Source: ZC4RG30 sp039917615
GTDB lineage: Bacteria; Pseudomonadota; Gammaproteobacteria; Steroidobacterales; Steroidobacteraceae
Direction: 5' to 3'
NCBI GenBank assembly: GCA_039917615.1
Contig: JBDSJD010000004.1
Coordinates: 104,992 to 168,991 of the forward strand
Length of the DNA stretch: 64,000 nucleotides
Both the position numbers and the translations under genes were made by a program. The notes under the pieces were generated by a model. The model had not been told where the DNA came from and searched no databases. It worked only from the letters and a program-made list of their open reading frames with translations. Shown in pieces: positions 44,427 through 53,360 of the stretch (its first letter is position 1; every line of letters starts with the position of its first letter).

Positions 44427-44593
44427 AGCCGTAGCGGATGTTGGCAGCGGGAGCACAGATTACCCTATTGCGCCGGACTACCGGCATTTGCAGACTTTGC
44501 GCGCCCGTTTCGCTGCGCCTAGCAGTCAGTAACGAATTGGGCGATCAGGGCGTACTACACCTCACAGAACCTGGGGATCGTTTGCAGCGCGAA

Positions 44594-44653
44594 ATGGAAT
44601 GCGCCACCTGGATGCGGCAGGGCATCGACGGTGACGAGGCCGCTTATCGCAGG
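44594..44653 (+). pseudogene. Possible N-terminal remnant of an ECF sigma factor
   Basis: A 20-codon stretch starting at ATG 44594 reads MECATWMRQG then IDGDEAAYRR. The WMRxGxxGDEAAYRR pattern is the usual opening of ECF sigma factors. The frame continues with unrelated residues and no sigma regions 2 or 4. The surrounding 470 bases (44427-44896) contain no other gene. A truncated relic or chance is possible; the identification is by motif only. Confidence 0.35.
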
Positions 44654-44896
44654 TCAGGCTTCGAGCCGCATCATAGTGTCAGGCTCTTCGATGCTGGCAA
44701 TGATCCTAAGTTTCCTGCCGCAGCGGATCCGAAGCGGTCACGTCGTATTCCACCGAGCGGCGCTCCATGTAGGTCTCCTTTGATGAAGGCGGGATCGGCC
44801 GCATGGTTCACCCCCGCTTGCCATTCCCGTACCATAACTAAAGAATCTTCAAACAATCGACGCCACTCTATATGTAAGCGCCGGACGGGGCAGCCA

Positions 44897-46231
44897 ATGA
44901 CTGATTCAAAGAATCTGGGCGTGATCTTCACCGCGAGTCTCGCGGGACTGTTGTTCGGGTTCGATACCGTCGTGATCTCCGGCGTCACCGCGTCGGTGGG
45001 CAAAGTGTTCCACCTCGAGGCAGGCAGCTTCTGGTACGGCTTCTCTGTCGCGAGTGCGTTGTTAGGCACGTTCATCGGCGCGCTGGTGGCGGGTGCGCCG
45101 GGGGATCGCTTCGGCTCGCGCGATACATTGAAAACTGTGGGCTTCATGTACGTCGCATCCGCGCTCGGCTGCGCGTTCTGCTGGAATCTTGAATCCTTCT
45201 ACGTATTCCGCTTCATCGGCGGTCTTGCGATCGGCGCATCATCCGTGCTCGCGCCGGTGTACATCTCCGAGATCGCGCCGGCAAGCCGTCGCGGCAAGCT
45301 AACCGGGCTGTTCCAGTTCAACATCGTGTTCGGCATCCTGCTCGCGTACGTCAGCAACTTCATCGTGCAGGAAGCGGCGCCGGGCGCGGACCTGTGGCGC
45401 CTGAAGCTCGGCATCGCGGGTGTGCCCGCGATCCTGTTTGCCGTGCTGATGTACACCATTCCGCAGAGCCCGCGCTGGCTCTCGCTGCGCGGCCGCAGAG
45501 ACGAAGCGCGCGCCAGTCTCGAACGCGTCGGCGTCACGGACACCGCGGCGATGCTCGCGGACTTCGAACGCGCCGCGGAGTCCGCGCGCCGCAACGCCGG
45601 CGAGAAGCTGTTCGTGAGCGCGTATCGGCGCCCGATCCTGCTCGCGATCCTGCTCGCGATGTTCAACCAGCTGTCCGGCATCAACGCGATTCTCTACTAC
45701 CTCAACGACATCTTCGCGGCCGCCGGCTTCAGCGGCTGGTCGAACGCGCTGCAGGCGGTGGCGATCGGCGCGGCGAATCTGACCGCGACGATCATTGCGC
45801 TGCAGGTTATAGATCGGGTGGGGCGCAAGAAGCTGCTGCTGATCGGCGCCATCGGCACGGCCTGCGCGCTCGCCGGTGTCGCGGTGATCTTTGCGACCGG
45901 CGAGGGCAAGGGTCTGCTGCTGACGATGCTGATCGTGTTCATCGCCTTCTTCGCGTTCTCGCAAGGTGCCGTGATCTGGGTCTATCTGGCCGAGATATTC
46001 CCGACCGCGGTACGCTCGCGCGGCCAGGCGCTCGGCAGTGCCACGCACTGGGGCATGAACGCGTTGATCGCGCAGGTCTTCCCGATGATCGCCGCTTTCA
46101 CCCAGGCGCTGCCGTTCGCGTTCTTCGCGATCTGCATGGTGGTGCAATTCTTCGTGGTGCTTGCGATATTCCCGGAAACTCGCGGCGTCGAGCTTGAGTC
46201 GATGGACAAGGCCCTCGGGACAACGAGCTAA
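44897..46231 (+). CDS. Sugar porter MFS transporter
   Basis: A 444-residue 12-helix major-facilitator protein of the sugar-porter family. Hallmarks include ASLAGLLFGFDTVVISG in helix 1, GDRFGSRDT, RFIGGLAIGASSVLAPVYIS, PQSPRWLSLRGR before the central loop, the QLSGINAILYYLNDIF helix 7 motif and VYLAEIFPTAVRSRGQ. It imports a hexose, probably by proton symport. ATG 44897 follows GGGGCAGCC. The ROK kinase gene begins four bases after its stop, so the pair takes up and phosphorylates a sugar; fructose or glucose are the best guesses. Confidence 0.92.
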   Translation: MTDSKNLGVIFTASLAGLLFGFDTVVISGVTASVGKVFHLEAGSFWYGFSVASALLGTFIGALVAGAPGDRFGSRDTLKTVGFMYVASALGCAFCWNLESFYVFRFIGGLAIGASSVLAPVYISEIAPASRRGKLTGLFQFNIVFGILLAYVSNFIVQEAAPGADLWRLKLGIAGVPAILFAVLMYTIPQSPRWLSLRGRRDEARASLERVGVTDTAAMLADFERAAESARRNAGEKLFVSAYRRPILLAILLAMFNQLSGINAILYYLNDIFAAAGFSGWSNALQAVAIGAANLTATIIALQVIDRVGRKKLLLIGAIGTACALAGVAVIFATGEGKGLLLTMLIVFIAFFAFSQGAVIWVYLAEIFPTAVRSRGQALGSATHWGMNALIAQVFPMIAAFTQALPFAFFAICMVVQFFVVLAIFPETRGVELESMDKALGTTS

Positions 46232-46234
46232 CGC

Positions 46235-47185
46235 GTGGTACAAGCCGCCAAACTACTCGCCGGTGTTGAGTTGGGCGGCACCAAGTGTGTGTGCATTCTC
46301 GGCACCGGGCCGGACGACGTGCGCGCGATCGAACGCCTGCCTACGGCTGAGCGCGAGGAAACGTTGCGCCAGATCGAAGCCGTGCTCGAGCGCTGGCGTG
46401 CGCAATTCGGCAGCCCGCGCGCGCTCGGTATCGCGTCATTCGGTCCCGTCGATCTGAAGCCCGCGTCGCCCAGCTACGGATTCATCACTTCGACGAGCAA
46501 GGCCGGCTGGCGCAACACCGATGTTGCGCAGCGCCTCGCGCGTCGTCTCGGCGTGCCGGTGGGCTTTGACACCGACGTCAACGGCGCAGCACTCGCGGAA
46601 GGCCGCTGGGGCGCGGCGGTCGGGCTCGACGATTTTGCGTACGTCACCGTCGGCACCGGTATCGGCGTCGGTTCGATCGTGCGCGGCCGCTCGATCTTCG
46701 GCATGAACCACACCGAGCTCGGCCACATCCGCGTGGTGCGCAGGAACGGCGACAAGTTTCCCGGTGTTTGTTCGTATCACGGCGACTGCATCGAGGGGCT
46801 CGCCTCCGGTCCCGCGATCGAAGCGCGTGTCGGCGCGCCGGCGGCGCAGTTGCCGCCGGATCATCCGGCGTGGGATTTCGTGGCGCACGGGCTCGCGCAA
46901 CTGCTGCACACGATGGTGCTCACCACCGCGCCCGCGCGCATCTTTCTCGGCGGCGGCGTCATGAGCGCGCAAACGCACCTGTTCGGACGCATCCAGCAGG
47001 AACTCAAGCACAGCCTGAATCAATACGTCGAGGCGTCCGAACTCGAACAGGGGCTGGCGCAATTCATCGTTCCGCCGGGCCTCGGGACCATGGCGGGTCC
47101 GCTCGGGGCGCTTGCACTCGCGGCCGATGCCGACAAACAGGCTGGAGCGCTTAAGGCGCCCATCGTCACCGTCGCGTTGCGATGA
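46235..47185 (+). CDS. ROK-family sugar kinase (fructokinase/glucokinase type)
   Basis: A 316-residue ROK kinase. The ATP motif GVELGGTK, the FGPVDL segment, VGTGIGVGSI and the zinc-binding site (ELGHIRVVR, then CSYHGDCIEGLASGPA) are all intact; the His-Cys pattern with CSYHGDC fits the Mak/fructokinase branch. It phosphorylates a hexose using ATP. It starts at GTG 46235, three bases after the transporter stop, without its own clear Shine-Dalgarno, implying coupled translation. Downstream the sequence becomes repetitive and decayed. Confidence 0.9.
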   Translation: MVQAAKLLAGVELGGTKCVCILGTGPDDVRAIERLPTAEREETLRQIEAVLERWRAQFGSPRALGIASFGPVDLKPASPSYGFITSTSKAGWRNTDVAQRLARRLGVPVGFDTDVNGAALAEGRWGAAVGLDDFAYVTVGTGIGVGSIVRGRSIFGMNHTELGHIRVVRRNGDKFPGVCSYHGDCIEGLASGPAIEARVGAPAAQLPPDHPAWDFVAHGLAQLLHTMVLTTAPARIFLGGGVMSAQTHLFGRIQQELKHSLNQYVEASELEQGLAQFIVPPGLGTMAGPLGALALAADADKQAGALKAPIVTVALR

Positions 47186-47198
47186 CGGAACGCCGTCA

Positions 47199-47324
47199 CT
47201 AGGCGCCCATCGTGATCAGCAGCTCGTCCAGCAGAGCGAACGTATCGTGCAGCGCGTCCTGCGCTCATGCACGGTGATCTTGTCGCGCTCGCACACTGCT
47301 CTTGCCCGCCAGACACCCGATCAT
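47199..47324 (-). pseudogene. Decayed coding remnant
   Basis: Minus-strand frames in this 126-base stretch look like fragments of one protein broken by two frame changes and a TGA. One frame reads MIGCLAGKSS at the right end, another CERDKITVHERR in the middle and the first resumes as ALHDTFALLDELLITMGA before a stop at 47199. The pieces join into a plausible helix-rich tail, but I cannot name the family. It lies between the sugar kinase gene and the GTCCACTT repeats. Confidence 0.35.
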
Positions 47325-47431
47325 GTCCACTTCAAATCGTTTGAACCGCTGCCCCTCGCGAAGGCAGCCTGAATACCGACGGAGTCCACTTATCCAAACC
47401 GCGTTCCGTGTTCAAAAAAGGGGGTCCACTT
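47325..47431. repeat. Three copies of GTCCACTT, possible mobile-element scar
   Basis: The octamer GTCCACTT occurs at 47325-47332, 47384-47391 and 47424-47431 in the same orientation, the last preceded by a CAAAAAAGGGG stretch. The last copy lies at the point where the PEP-CTERM gene's coding sequence changes character. Short repeated ends like this are typical of insertion-sequence boundaries, but no transposase is present, so the element cannot be named. Confidence 0.4.
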
Positions 47432-48049
47432 CTTTGATATAAGTCGCGCAAATACAAGACCTGCAAGACCAAGCCCCAACAGCACTGTGCTGTCAGGCTC
47501 AGGCACTGTGTGGCCAATTGGTGGTGGAGTAATGCTGAACTGAAGGATGCTCGCAGAACCGAACGGATTAAACGTTGCGGCTGCAACCTGCTGGCTCCGG
47601 AAGAAATCATCAATGGTTGCAAGTGAAGTCGCGCCGCCACTGTGTGCATCGCTCAGCAGGCTGATGAACATGTTGTGGCCCATCGGCGCGAACAATTCAC
47701 TCCATTTATGCCCTACCGCAGCCAGCGCAAATGCGTCGTTTGTGAACATGATGATATGCGCACCTTCAATTGCATCGCCTTGGTTGACGCCTACGATCAG
47801 TGTGTTCGTCGGCGTGAAATCCAGTGTTTGAGAAAGCGACTGGACGCCATGGGGCGCGATGACGCTGGATGAGGCAAATAGATTGTCCTGTCCGCCAGCT
47901 GATGAAAAAATGAACAGGTCTGTAACCGGGTTGCCATTTGGTACATCAATATTGAATTCATATGTCACCAGGCCGGCCCATGCGGGCGTCGCTAGCAATG
48001 CGACAACTGAGATCAGCGCCAATCGGGTCATATGGCGGAAAGTGAACAT
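47390..48049 (-). CDS. PEP-CTERM sorted exported protein with altered C terminus
   Basis: A 219-residue exported protein: signal peptide (MTRLALISVVALLATPAWA) and a mature beta-rich domain, followed by the PEP-CTERM signal VPEPDSTVLLGLGLAGLVFA and a short basic end RLISKK. In PEP-CTERM systems an exosortase/EpsH cleaves at this tripartite signal for export and surface attachment. No exosortase is visible here. After ISKK the frame continues 12 residues (WTPFFEHGTRFG) through a GTCCACTT repeat, so the natural stop appears to have been replaced by foreign sequence; sorting may be impaired. GAGGTTCC precedes the ATG at 48049. Confidence 0.75.
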   Translation of the reverse strand: MFTFRHMTRLALISVVALLATPAWAGLVTYEFNIDVPNGNPVTDLFIFSSAGGQDNLFASSSVIAPHGVQSLSQTLDFTPTNTLIVGVNQGDAIEGAHIIMFTNDAFALAAVGHKWSELFAPMGHNMFISLLSDAHSGGATSLATIDDFFRSQQVAAATFNPFGSASILQFSITPPPIGHTVPEPDSTVLLGLGLAGLVFARLISKKWTPFFEHGTRFG

Positions 48050-48798
48050 AATGGAACCTCGCGAAAGTTGAGCTTGTAATTAGAGTGGCTGATCCGAGTT
48101 CTTCTTGCGCATCGCCCCGTGATAGGAGCGCGGTCTTTGATTTATGCAATGCAAATAGCGGACCACTTTCGCTAGGAATTTGATAAACCTAGAACTTCTA
48201 GATTTACGTAAGAAATGACATGCATGCCATGTAAGAAGCTCCGACACCTACACCGCGACAGACGGCACGAGGTATGACTTCGTCGAAGAAAAACTCCTGG
48301 TTGCACGGGCATGATCAAGGATCGGCGCGAGAAACCTTACGTCACATCGACGTACAAATTGAGGGGTGACGAGAGCCCAGCAGCGCTTCCAACACGTCCG
48401 GAGTGTCGACCAAACGCAACCTGGCAACTATGTAAAACGGGTGGCCCTTGCTTGCGATTCTTGTGCGGCAGTCAAAAGTTTGACCTCGCTGATGAATCGA
48501 GAATTTCTGATCATAGGCAGCAATAAGCCTCCATCGCCCAATGAGGTCAGCGCCAAGCGCTCCACCGCAATCGGCGGACGGCTCACATAACTAGAATGAG
48601 AGCGACGCCTAGATCCTCCACCGCATCGGGCAAGCATTGCCCAAGACAGGCAGAGCGTCACCAACAGTAAGCGGGATTGGTTCGAACCCGCAGGGTTCCT
48701 CAGCCCCTCTCTTCACAAGAGTCGCATGTTTTCTGGCAGGTTCTTTGAATGCGTGTCTGCTTGGCTGGTCATGATCAATACTCTCGGCAAGTCGCCGG
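48050..48798. other. 749 bases without a convincing gene
   Basis: The first 250 bases are AT-richer than the surroundings and must hold the promoter of the PEP-CTERM gene. The rest contains only short frames without ribosome sites. A GGGCAA-GCA-TTGCCC inverted repeat lies at 48628-48642 and could end transcription of the leftward SRPBCC gene. A GGTTCGAACC palindrome near 48683 is not part of a tRNA. Confidence 0.45.
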
Positions 48799-49311
48799 TT
48801 ACTTTGCGAAACGGGCAACAAGCGCCCCGATGGTGTCTTGATTCCCACGTTCGAAGAACCTTCGCATCGCCTGAGCTTCGGCATCGCTGCCATAACCGAC
48901 ACTGGCAACCCTAACGTGCGTTTTGTCGCCCTCCAGAGGTGTCAACGTCACGACTGTCCAAGTGTGCTTCCACGCTTCCTTAAATGGAAAAGTCGCTGGT
49001 GGCTTCCGGATGCGGATGGCAATCATTCGCGGCGGCTCGAAGGCAAGAATCTCATTCTCGACAGTCTGGGCGTCACCAAGTGCACCGTCAGCGCTGTAAC
49101 GCGACCGAATGACTCCACCGAGCCGAAGATCGACGTCGGCCAACGCAACGCCCAAGGATCTGAACCCCTGCGACGTTGACCACACCTTCCATACTTCCGC
49201 AACAGGGGCACTCACGATGCCCTGGTTGACGAACGAAGGTTCGTTCGCGGGCGATTGAGCGTGCACGGCAAGAGGTGCGAAAAAGAGCCATGAGAACGTC
49301 CAACGCTTCAT
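48799..49311 (-). CDS. Exported SRPBCC/START-like protein
   Basis: A 170-residue protein: short signal peptide (MKRWTFSWLFFAPLAVHAQS) then an AHSA1/SRPBCC-type helix-grip fold (VSAPVAEVWKVWSTSQGF, DLRLGGVIRSRYSADG, HTWTVVTLTPLEGDKTHVRV, a final long helix). Such domains bind hydrophobic ligands. A signal peptide is unusual in this family. Its start overlaps the stop of the TetR gene (ATGA), so it is the regulator's co-transcribed partner and possible ligand-handling protein. Confidence 0.8.
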   Translation of the reverse strand: MKRWTFSWLFFAPLAVHAQSPANEPSFVNQGIVSAPVAEVWKVWSTSQGFRSLGVALADVDLRLGGVIRSRYSADGALGDAQTVENEILAFEPPRMIAIRIRKPPATFPFKEAWKHTWTVVTLTPLEGDKTHVRVASVGYGSDAEAQAMRRFFERGNQDTIGALVARFAK

Positions 49312-49943
49312 ATCCGTCTCCTTGCGATTGCACGATTCACCGTTACGGGGCGCCGCTTCTTGGATGGCGGAATGCCGAGCCGTTCGAAATAGTCCCTGAG
49401 AATATCCACCGATTCGTCGAATGGTCTCAGGTTGCCGGCGGCGCGTGCCTGCATCAAGCCACCTTCCATCGTGGTCAATACGAACCGAGCCAGACGGCGA
49501 CGATCCACGTTAGGTGGCAATCGCTTGTCCTCAGCCAGCCAACGCGCTACACGTTCGATCCAATTCTCGAAGTTCTCATGAATCAGAGCACGGGCCTTGC
49601 CATTGCCATCACTCACTTCGAGGGCCATGTTTCCAATCGGACAGCCCATTCGACAGGATTCTCGTTCCATACGAACGCGATAGCTCTGAAGAAGCGCAAA
49701 CACTCGATCTGCTGGACTGGAAACCGCGGCCTCCACTGGCTCCATAACTGCTGGGCCCAAGTAGTCAAGCGCAAATCTGAGCACTGCAAGCAGGAGCTCG
49801 TCCTTGCTTTCGAAGAAGTGATACAGGCTGCCGGGATTCACGCCTGCTTCGCGTGAGATCGTGGCTACACCAGTGGCGTTGAAGCCTTGCTCATGAAAGA
49901 GCTGAAAGGCTGTCCTGAGAATCCGTTCCCGGGTCTCCGGCAC
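49308..49943 (-). CDS. TetR-family transcriptional regulator
   Basis: A regulator of about 211 residues. The N-terminal HTH is typical (TRERILRTAFQLFHEQGFNA, then VATISREAGVNPGSLYHFFE). The ligand domain contains CRMGCPIGNMALEVSDG, a cysteine-glycine motif like that of NemR-type sensors of reactive electrophiles, so a thiol-based or electrophile signal is possible. I chose GTG 49943 (AAGAG upstream, normal N-terminal length); the longer frame starts at GTG 49967, inside an operator palindrome. Two palindromic sites overlap its promoter, implying autorepression. The SRPBCC gene is co-transcribed. Confidence 0.85.
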   Translation of the reverse strand: MPETRERILRTAFQLFHEQGFNATGVATISREAGVNPGSLYHFFESKDELLLAVLRFALDYLGPAVMEPVEAAVSSPADRVFALLQSYRVRMERESCRMGCPIGNMALEVSDGNGKARALIHENFENWIERVARWLAEDKRLPPNVDRRRLARFVLTTMEGGLMQARAAGNLRPFDESVDILRDYFERLGIPPSKKRRPVTVNRAIARRRI

Positions 49944-49955
49944 CAGTGGTGGCTC

Positions 49956-49994
49956 TTGAGTGATCACTCAACTGGAGCTTAAGTGATTGCTCAA
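49956..49994 (-). promoter_or_regulatory. Twin palindromic operators and promoter of the TetR gene
   Basis: A perfect 16-bp palindrome TTGAGTGATCACTCAA spans 49956-49971. A second copy with three mismatches, TTAAGTGATTGCTCAA, spans 49979-49994; centres are 23 bases apart. On the minus strand a TTGACG -35 lies upstream (about 50013-50008) with a weak TTAAGC -10 inside the second copy. The arrangement fits TetR autorepression. Confidence 0.65.
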
Positions 49995-50051
49995 ATGCAC
50001 GTCAAGAGCCTTGGAGGGACCTTCACCTGGCGCTCAGGCAGAGCTATCCCG

Positions 50052-51116
50052 CTAGTGGCTTGCCTTGATGTGTTCGCGCAGCAGGTCGCGGCCAAAGTCG
50101 TCCTTGAAATCGCGCCAGATCGAGTGCACGTGGTTGCCGTTGTTCTGGGTGTTGTCGAGTTCGATCAGGAACGTCGGCCCCTGCACGCGGTAATAGTGCT
50201 TCTGGCCGCGCTCAGTGGGCCCTGCCCAGGCGAAGGCGATATTCCCGATTCCGGCAGCCGTGATCCTGGCCATGCGGTCGGCGGCAACCTCGGGCGTCAT
50301 CAGGCCGACAAAGGCATCCAGCACCTGCATCAAGGCAGCGCGCTGCGCCGGCGTCATGGCCGATGCCTTGATGCCATCAGGCGTCAGCGGCTTGATATCG
50401 AGCTGATTGGTTGTAACGATCTCGTTCGGCGCGACCGCAGAAATCGTGGCCGTGGCGCGCTGCGTCGCATCGAGCGCCATCAGCAACGCGCGCCCCGTGT
50501 CCTCCTGCTGGCCCAGAATGCGCTTGCCCTTCTCGGGACCATCACGCACTTCGGCCGGATTGGTGCCGGCGAATGTCGGGCTGGCGATCGATTTGCCGTC
50601 GAGAATCGTGTAGTGCAGTGAGATGTGATGTCCCTCGAACCGCAAGCCCCATGCGCCCTTTTCAGCCGGAGTGCCAAAGACCGAGACGAAATACTTCTCC
50701 TTGTCCCGTTCGAGGCGGGCGGGCTGTTCGAGCAACTTGAGGACATCTTCCAGTGCCATGATTTGCGTGTAGGTGAAGTAGCCCCGATCACTCAACCCGG
50801 ATTTGAGCAGCTCATGCGCCAGCTTGCGCTGCGGCTCGGACATCTCCCTGAGCTGCAACCCCTTCCGCGGGAAAGTCTCGGTCGGGATGAAGTTGAAGCG
50901 GGTCCGCTCGGTGGTGTCGTCGAGCGCGAACGTCGCCCGCGTCCGCTGTTCCGGCGTTAGCGTGCCGAGAAACCGATTGGCCGCCACCACCATCTGCGCT
51001 GACGCGAGCCGCGGGCGCTCTGCCGAAAACCCAGTCTGAGCAGGCGCAACAGCCTGCGCGAAAGCATTCGTTGCGGCTGCGGACAACACCAGCGCGAGGA
51101 GTCGTTGTAAGACCAT
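50052..51116 (-). CDS. Exported DUF3500-family protein
   Basis: A 354-residue exported protein with signal peptide MVLQRLLALVLSAAATNAFA. The mature region begins with AANRFLGTLTPEQRTRATFA and contains the DUF3500 features FIPTETFPRKGLQLREMSE, WGLRFEGHHISLHYTILDG and the C-terminal HYYRVQGPTFLIELDNTQNN, HVHSIWRDFKDDFG. ATG 51116 follows TGGAGG at good distance; an ATG at 51122 is too close to it. DUF3500 function is unknown. A second, diverged member lies at 51939. Confidence 0.82.
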   Translation of the reverse strand: MVLQRLLALVLSAAATNAFAQAVAPAQTGFSAERPRLASAQMVVAANRFLGTLTPEQRTRATFALDDTTERTRFNFIPTETFPRKGLQLREMSEPQRKLAHELLKSGLSDRGYFTYTQIMALEDVLKLLEQPARLERDKEKYFVSVFGTPAEKGAWGLRFEGHHISLHYTILDGKSIASPTFAGTNPAEVRDGPEKGKRILGQQEDTGRALLMALDATQRATATISAVAPNEIVTTNQLDIKPLTPDGIKASAMTPAQRAALMQVLDAFVGLMTPEVAADRMARITAAGIGNIAFAWAGPTERGQKHYYRVQGPTFLIELDNTQNNGNHVHSIWRDFKDDFGRDLLREHIKASH

Positions 51117-51381
51117 TGTCATGCCTCCAGGTGAATTGTTGTTGTGGCCGAGCATACACTTTGCGCGCGATTCGGGGATCGGTGCGCGCCGGCACGCGCC
51201 GATAGCCTGGACGGCGCTGTTCGTCTGCGTGATCGTCATCAGCGATCTAGGCACGCGACGACGCCTGCTCCGGATGACAGTGGTCGGCGCCGCAGTGCTG
51301 TCGGGATGACGCTGCTGATGCCGGTGTTCGCCAACAGCGTCTCGCGGCCGCACCCGTAAAGGGCGCGCCGCTCGCTCTCGA

Positions 51382-51741
51382 TCAGGAAGAGACGGCGCTC
51401 TTGAAGCCACCGAAGAACATCCGCTTGCCATCGAAAGGCATCGACTTCGGATCCATGCCCGCGAGGCGCGGATCGGACATCACCTTCTTCATGATGCGGT
51501 CGCGATCCTTGCGGGATTTGTAGACCACCCAAGAAAACCACACCTCTTCGCCTTTCTTGAGCTTCACGCTCTGGGGAAACGAGGTGCTCTTGCCAGGTTT
51601 GACGTCATCCGCGACGCACTCGCGGTATTCCAGCGCGCCATGATCAAGCCACACCTTGCAGGCAAGTTTGGCCATCTTCACGTAGGCCGCGCGGTTCTTC
51701 ACTGGAACCGGGAGTACGAATCCATCGACGTAGACAGGCAT
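51382..51741 (-). CDS. DUF1428-family protein
   Basis: A 119-residue cytosolic protein with the DUF1428 pattern: MPVYVDGFVLPVPVKNRAAY, WLDHGALEYRECVADDVKP, VWFSWVVYKSRKDRDRIMKK and the end PFDGKRMFFGGFK. The fold is a ferredoxin-like dimer related to antibiotic monooxygenase (ABM) proteins. No enzymatic role is known. AAGGAG precedes ATG 51741; the frame is open upstream without function. It lies alone, about 265 bases (no gene) from the DUF3500 gene start. Confidence 0.85.
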   Translation of the reverse strand: MPVYVDGFVLPVPVKNRAAYVKMAKLACKVWLDHGALEYRECVADDVKPGKSTSFPQSVKLKKGEEVWFSWVVYKSRKDRDRIMKKVMSDPRLAGMDPKSMPFDGKRMFFGGFKSAVSS

Positions 51742-51938
51742 GAGAATCTCCTTATTCAGATGGGGCGCGCTGGATTGTAGCGGATTGGCCGAGCGGCCAG
51801 CTGCCACAGCGTTGGCGGCTATCCGCGGCAGAGGAATTTCCGGCAGATTGCGGCGAAGGCAGCAGCAGTCCATTGCCTTGCTCCAGTCCAGTCCGGCGTC
51901 TGCAGTGGGCTGGCCGTCGTTGAGTATGACTTCGGCGT

Positions 51939-53360
51939 CTACGCTGTCGCGCTGATGAACCCGTGGGTGCGCAGCTCGACCGCCAGCGCATCGCGAAGCG
52001 GGCCCAGTGAACGCTGTGCCGCAATGCGCATCGTCTGACGACCGGCTTCACCGCGAACCAAATAACCTGGCAACGCAACGCGATAAGTCCTGCCCGACTG
52101 CGGCTCAGTCCCGCGGCTGCGCAGGGCCTTCGCCAGCGCGGGACTGAGGTCCGAGCCCAGCGTCTCGATGACCACGAGTTCGTCGGCCCAGCTTTCCGCC
52201 ACCCACACGTCGCCCGTGGTCACCGGCCCTTCCCGGAGGCGTCCCACCAGGTTCCAGGCGGGATAGATCGCGACGTCAGCCCGCGCCTGCGAGCGCATCG
52301 CGGCTTCGAACCACACGCGCAGGTCCTCGCCTTCGAGGCGGCGTGGGTTCACCGCCAGTTGTTCGCCAATGCCCTGCGGCCGTTCGCCATCCATCGCGAC
52401 ATTCAGGAACGCATGCAGGTGCGGATACCCGCGGAAATGCAGCACCGCGGCGGGACCTTCGAAGCGGAAGACCTGCGAGGGCGCATCGCCGAAGCGACGT
52501 TGGTCCTCCTGGAAGTCGATGGCGTAATCAGCGAAGTGCAGCGCATCGATGCCACCGTTGCGCTCGAGGCATTCCCACGCGTACGCGGCGTCGCCTTCAG
52601 AATACGTGTCGAAGATGGAACCCACGGTCGCGCGGGCCAGCGCGCGTTGCGAGGCCGAAAGGTTGCCGACGGCGAGGCCGTCGAAGCGACCCTGTTCGCC
52701 CTGCAGCCCGATGTTCGTCTGCGCGGGCGCGCGATCAACGCGCACCGCGGCGCGTTCACCCGGCGACAGCGAGGCGATGAGCCGGTGCGCATGTTCCATC
52801 TGGTAACGAAAGACGTTGCCGGGCAGACCATCGAGGTTGTCGCCGCGTTGGTCGCCATACACCTGCGCGCCGCCAAACGCCGCGCCCTCCACGGTCTTTC
52901 CACCGAGCCGCAGGTTCAGGTGAGTCGTGGACAGGATCGCCTGGCAGGAGCCGCTGCCGCGAGGATCGCCGCAGAAGAGCAGATGCGTGAAGTTCACACC
53001 CGACCACGTCGGCAGCCCCTGTCCGAACACGCGATCCGGCCCCGCGGCCGAGAGGCTCGCGTTCGCCAGCGCCGCGAGATCGCGACGTCCGCTCCATCCA
53101 AGTGAGCCCGGCGCCACCATCACGCCGCCGAGAGAGAGCCCGCGGTTGTAGTACTGCCGGTGTGGATGATCGAAAGGCACCATCGCTGCCGCGCGCGCCT
53201 CTTCGGACAGCGATTCGAACACGCGTCGCATCAGTGTGGCCACATCGGCGCCGTCCTTGCTCGGAGGTGGGGAGGCCACGCCCCACCGTCCCACGGCCAC
53301 TCCCGCGCCTGCGAGGCTCAGGCCCACGGTTGCCTTGATCACCCCGCGTCGGGAAATCAT
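51939..53360 (-). CDS. TAT-exported DUF3500-like protein with a 5'-nucleotidase-C-like tail
   Basis: A 473-residue protein with a twin-arginine signal (MISRRGVIKATVGLSLAGAG), so it is probably exported folded. The first 340 residues are DUF3500-like (RVFESLSEEARAAAMVPFDH, FEGPAAVLHFRGYPHLHAFL). The last 130 residues (ADVAIYPAWNLVGRL, GPVTTGDVWVAESWADELVV) resemble the C-terminal domain of bacterial 5'-nucleotidases. I have not seen this pairing described; the C-terminal assignment is tentative. The start overlaps the XRE gene stop (ATGA). Confidence 0.7.
   Translation of the reverse strand: MISRRGVIKATVGLSLAGAGVAVGRWGVASPPPSKDGADVATLMRRVFESLSEEARAAAMVPFDHPHRQYYNRGLSLGGVMVAPGSLGWSGRRDLAALANASLSAAGPDRVFGQGLPTWSGVNFTHLLFCGDPRGSGSCQAILSTTHLNLRLGGKTVEGAAFGGAQVYGDQRGDNLDGLPGNVFRYQMEHAHRLIASLSPGERAAVRVDRAPAQTNIGLQGEQGRFDGLAVGNLSASQRALARATVGSIFDTYSEGDAAYAWECLERNGGIDALHFADYAIDFQEDQRRFGDAPSQVFRFEGPAAVLHFRGYPHLHAFLNVAMDGERPQGIGEQLAVNPRRLEGEDLRVWFEAAMRSQARADVAIYPAWNLVGRLREGPVTTGDVWVAESWADELVVIETLGSDLSPALAKALRSRGTEPQSGRTYRVALPGYLVRGEAGRQTMRIAAQRSLGPLRDALAVELRTHGFISATA

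Noticed and set aside
43614..44522. Long rightward open frame opposite the M3 peptidase
   Set aside because: Antisense shadow; the peptidase motifs on the other strand are unambiguous.
45299..46243. Long leftward open frame opposite the sugar porter
   Set aside because: Composition is His/Arg/Glu-rich as in antisense of GC-rich membrane genes; no start signal.
48676..48700. GGTTCGAACC, like a tRNA T-loop
   Set aside because: The flanks do not form acceptor, D or anticodon stems, and the T-stem does not pair.
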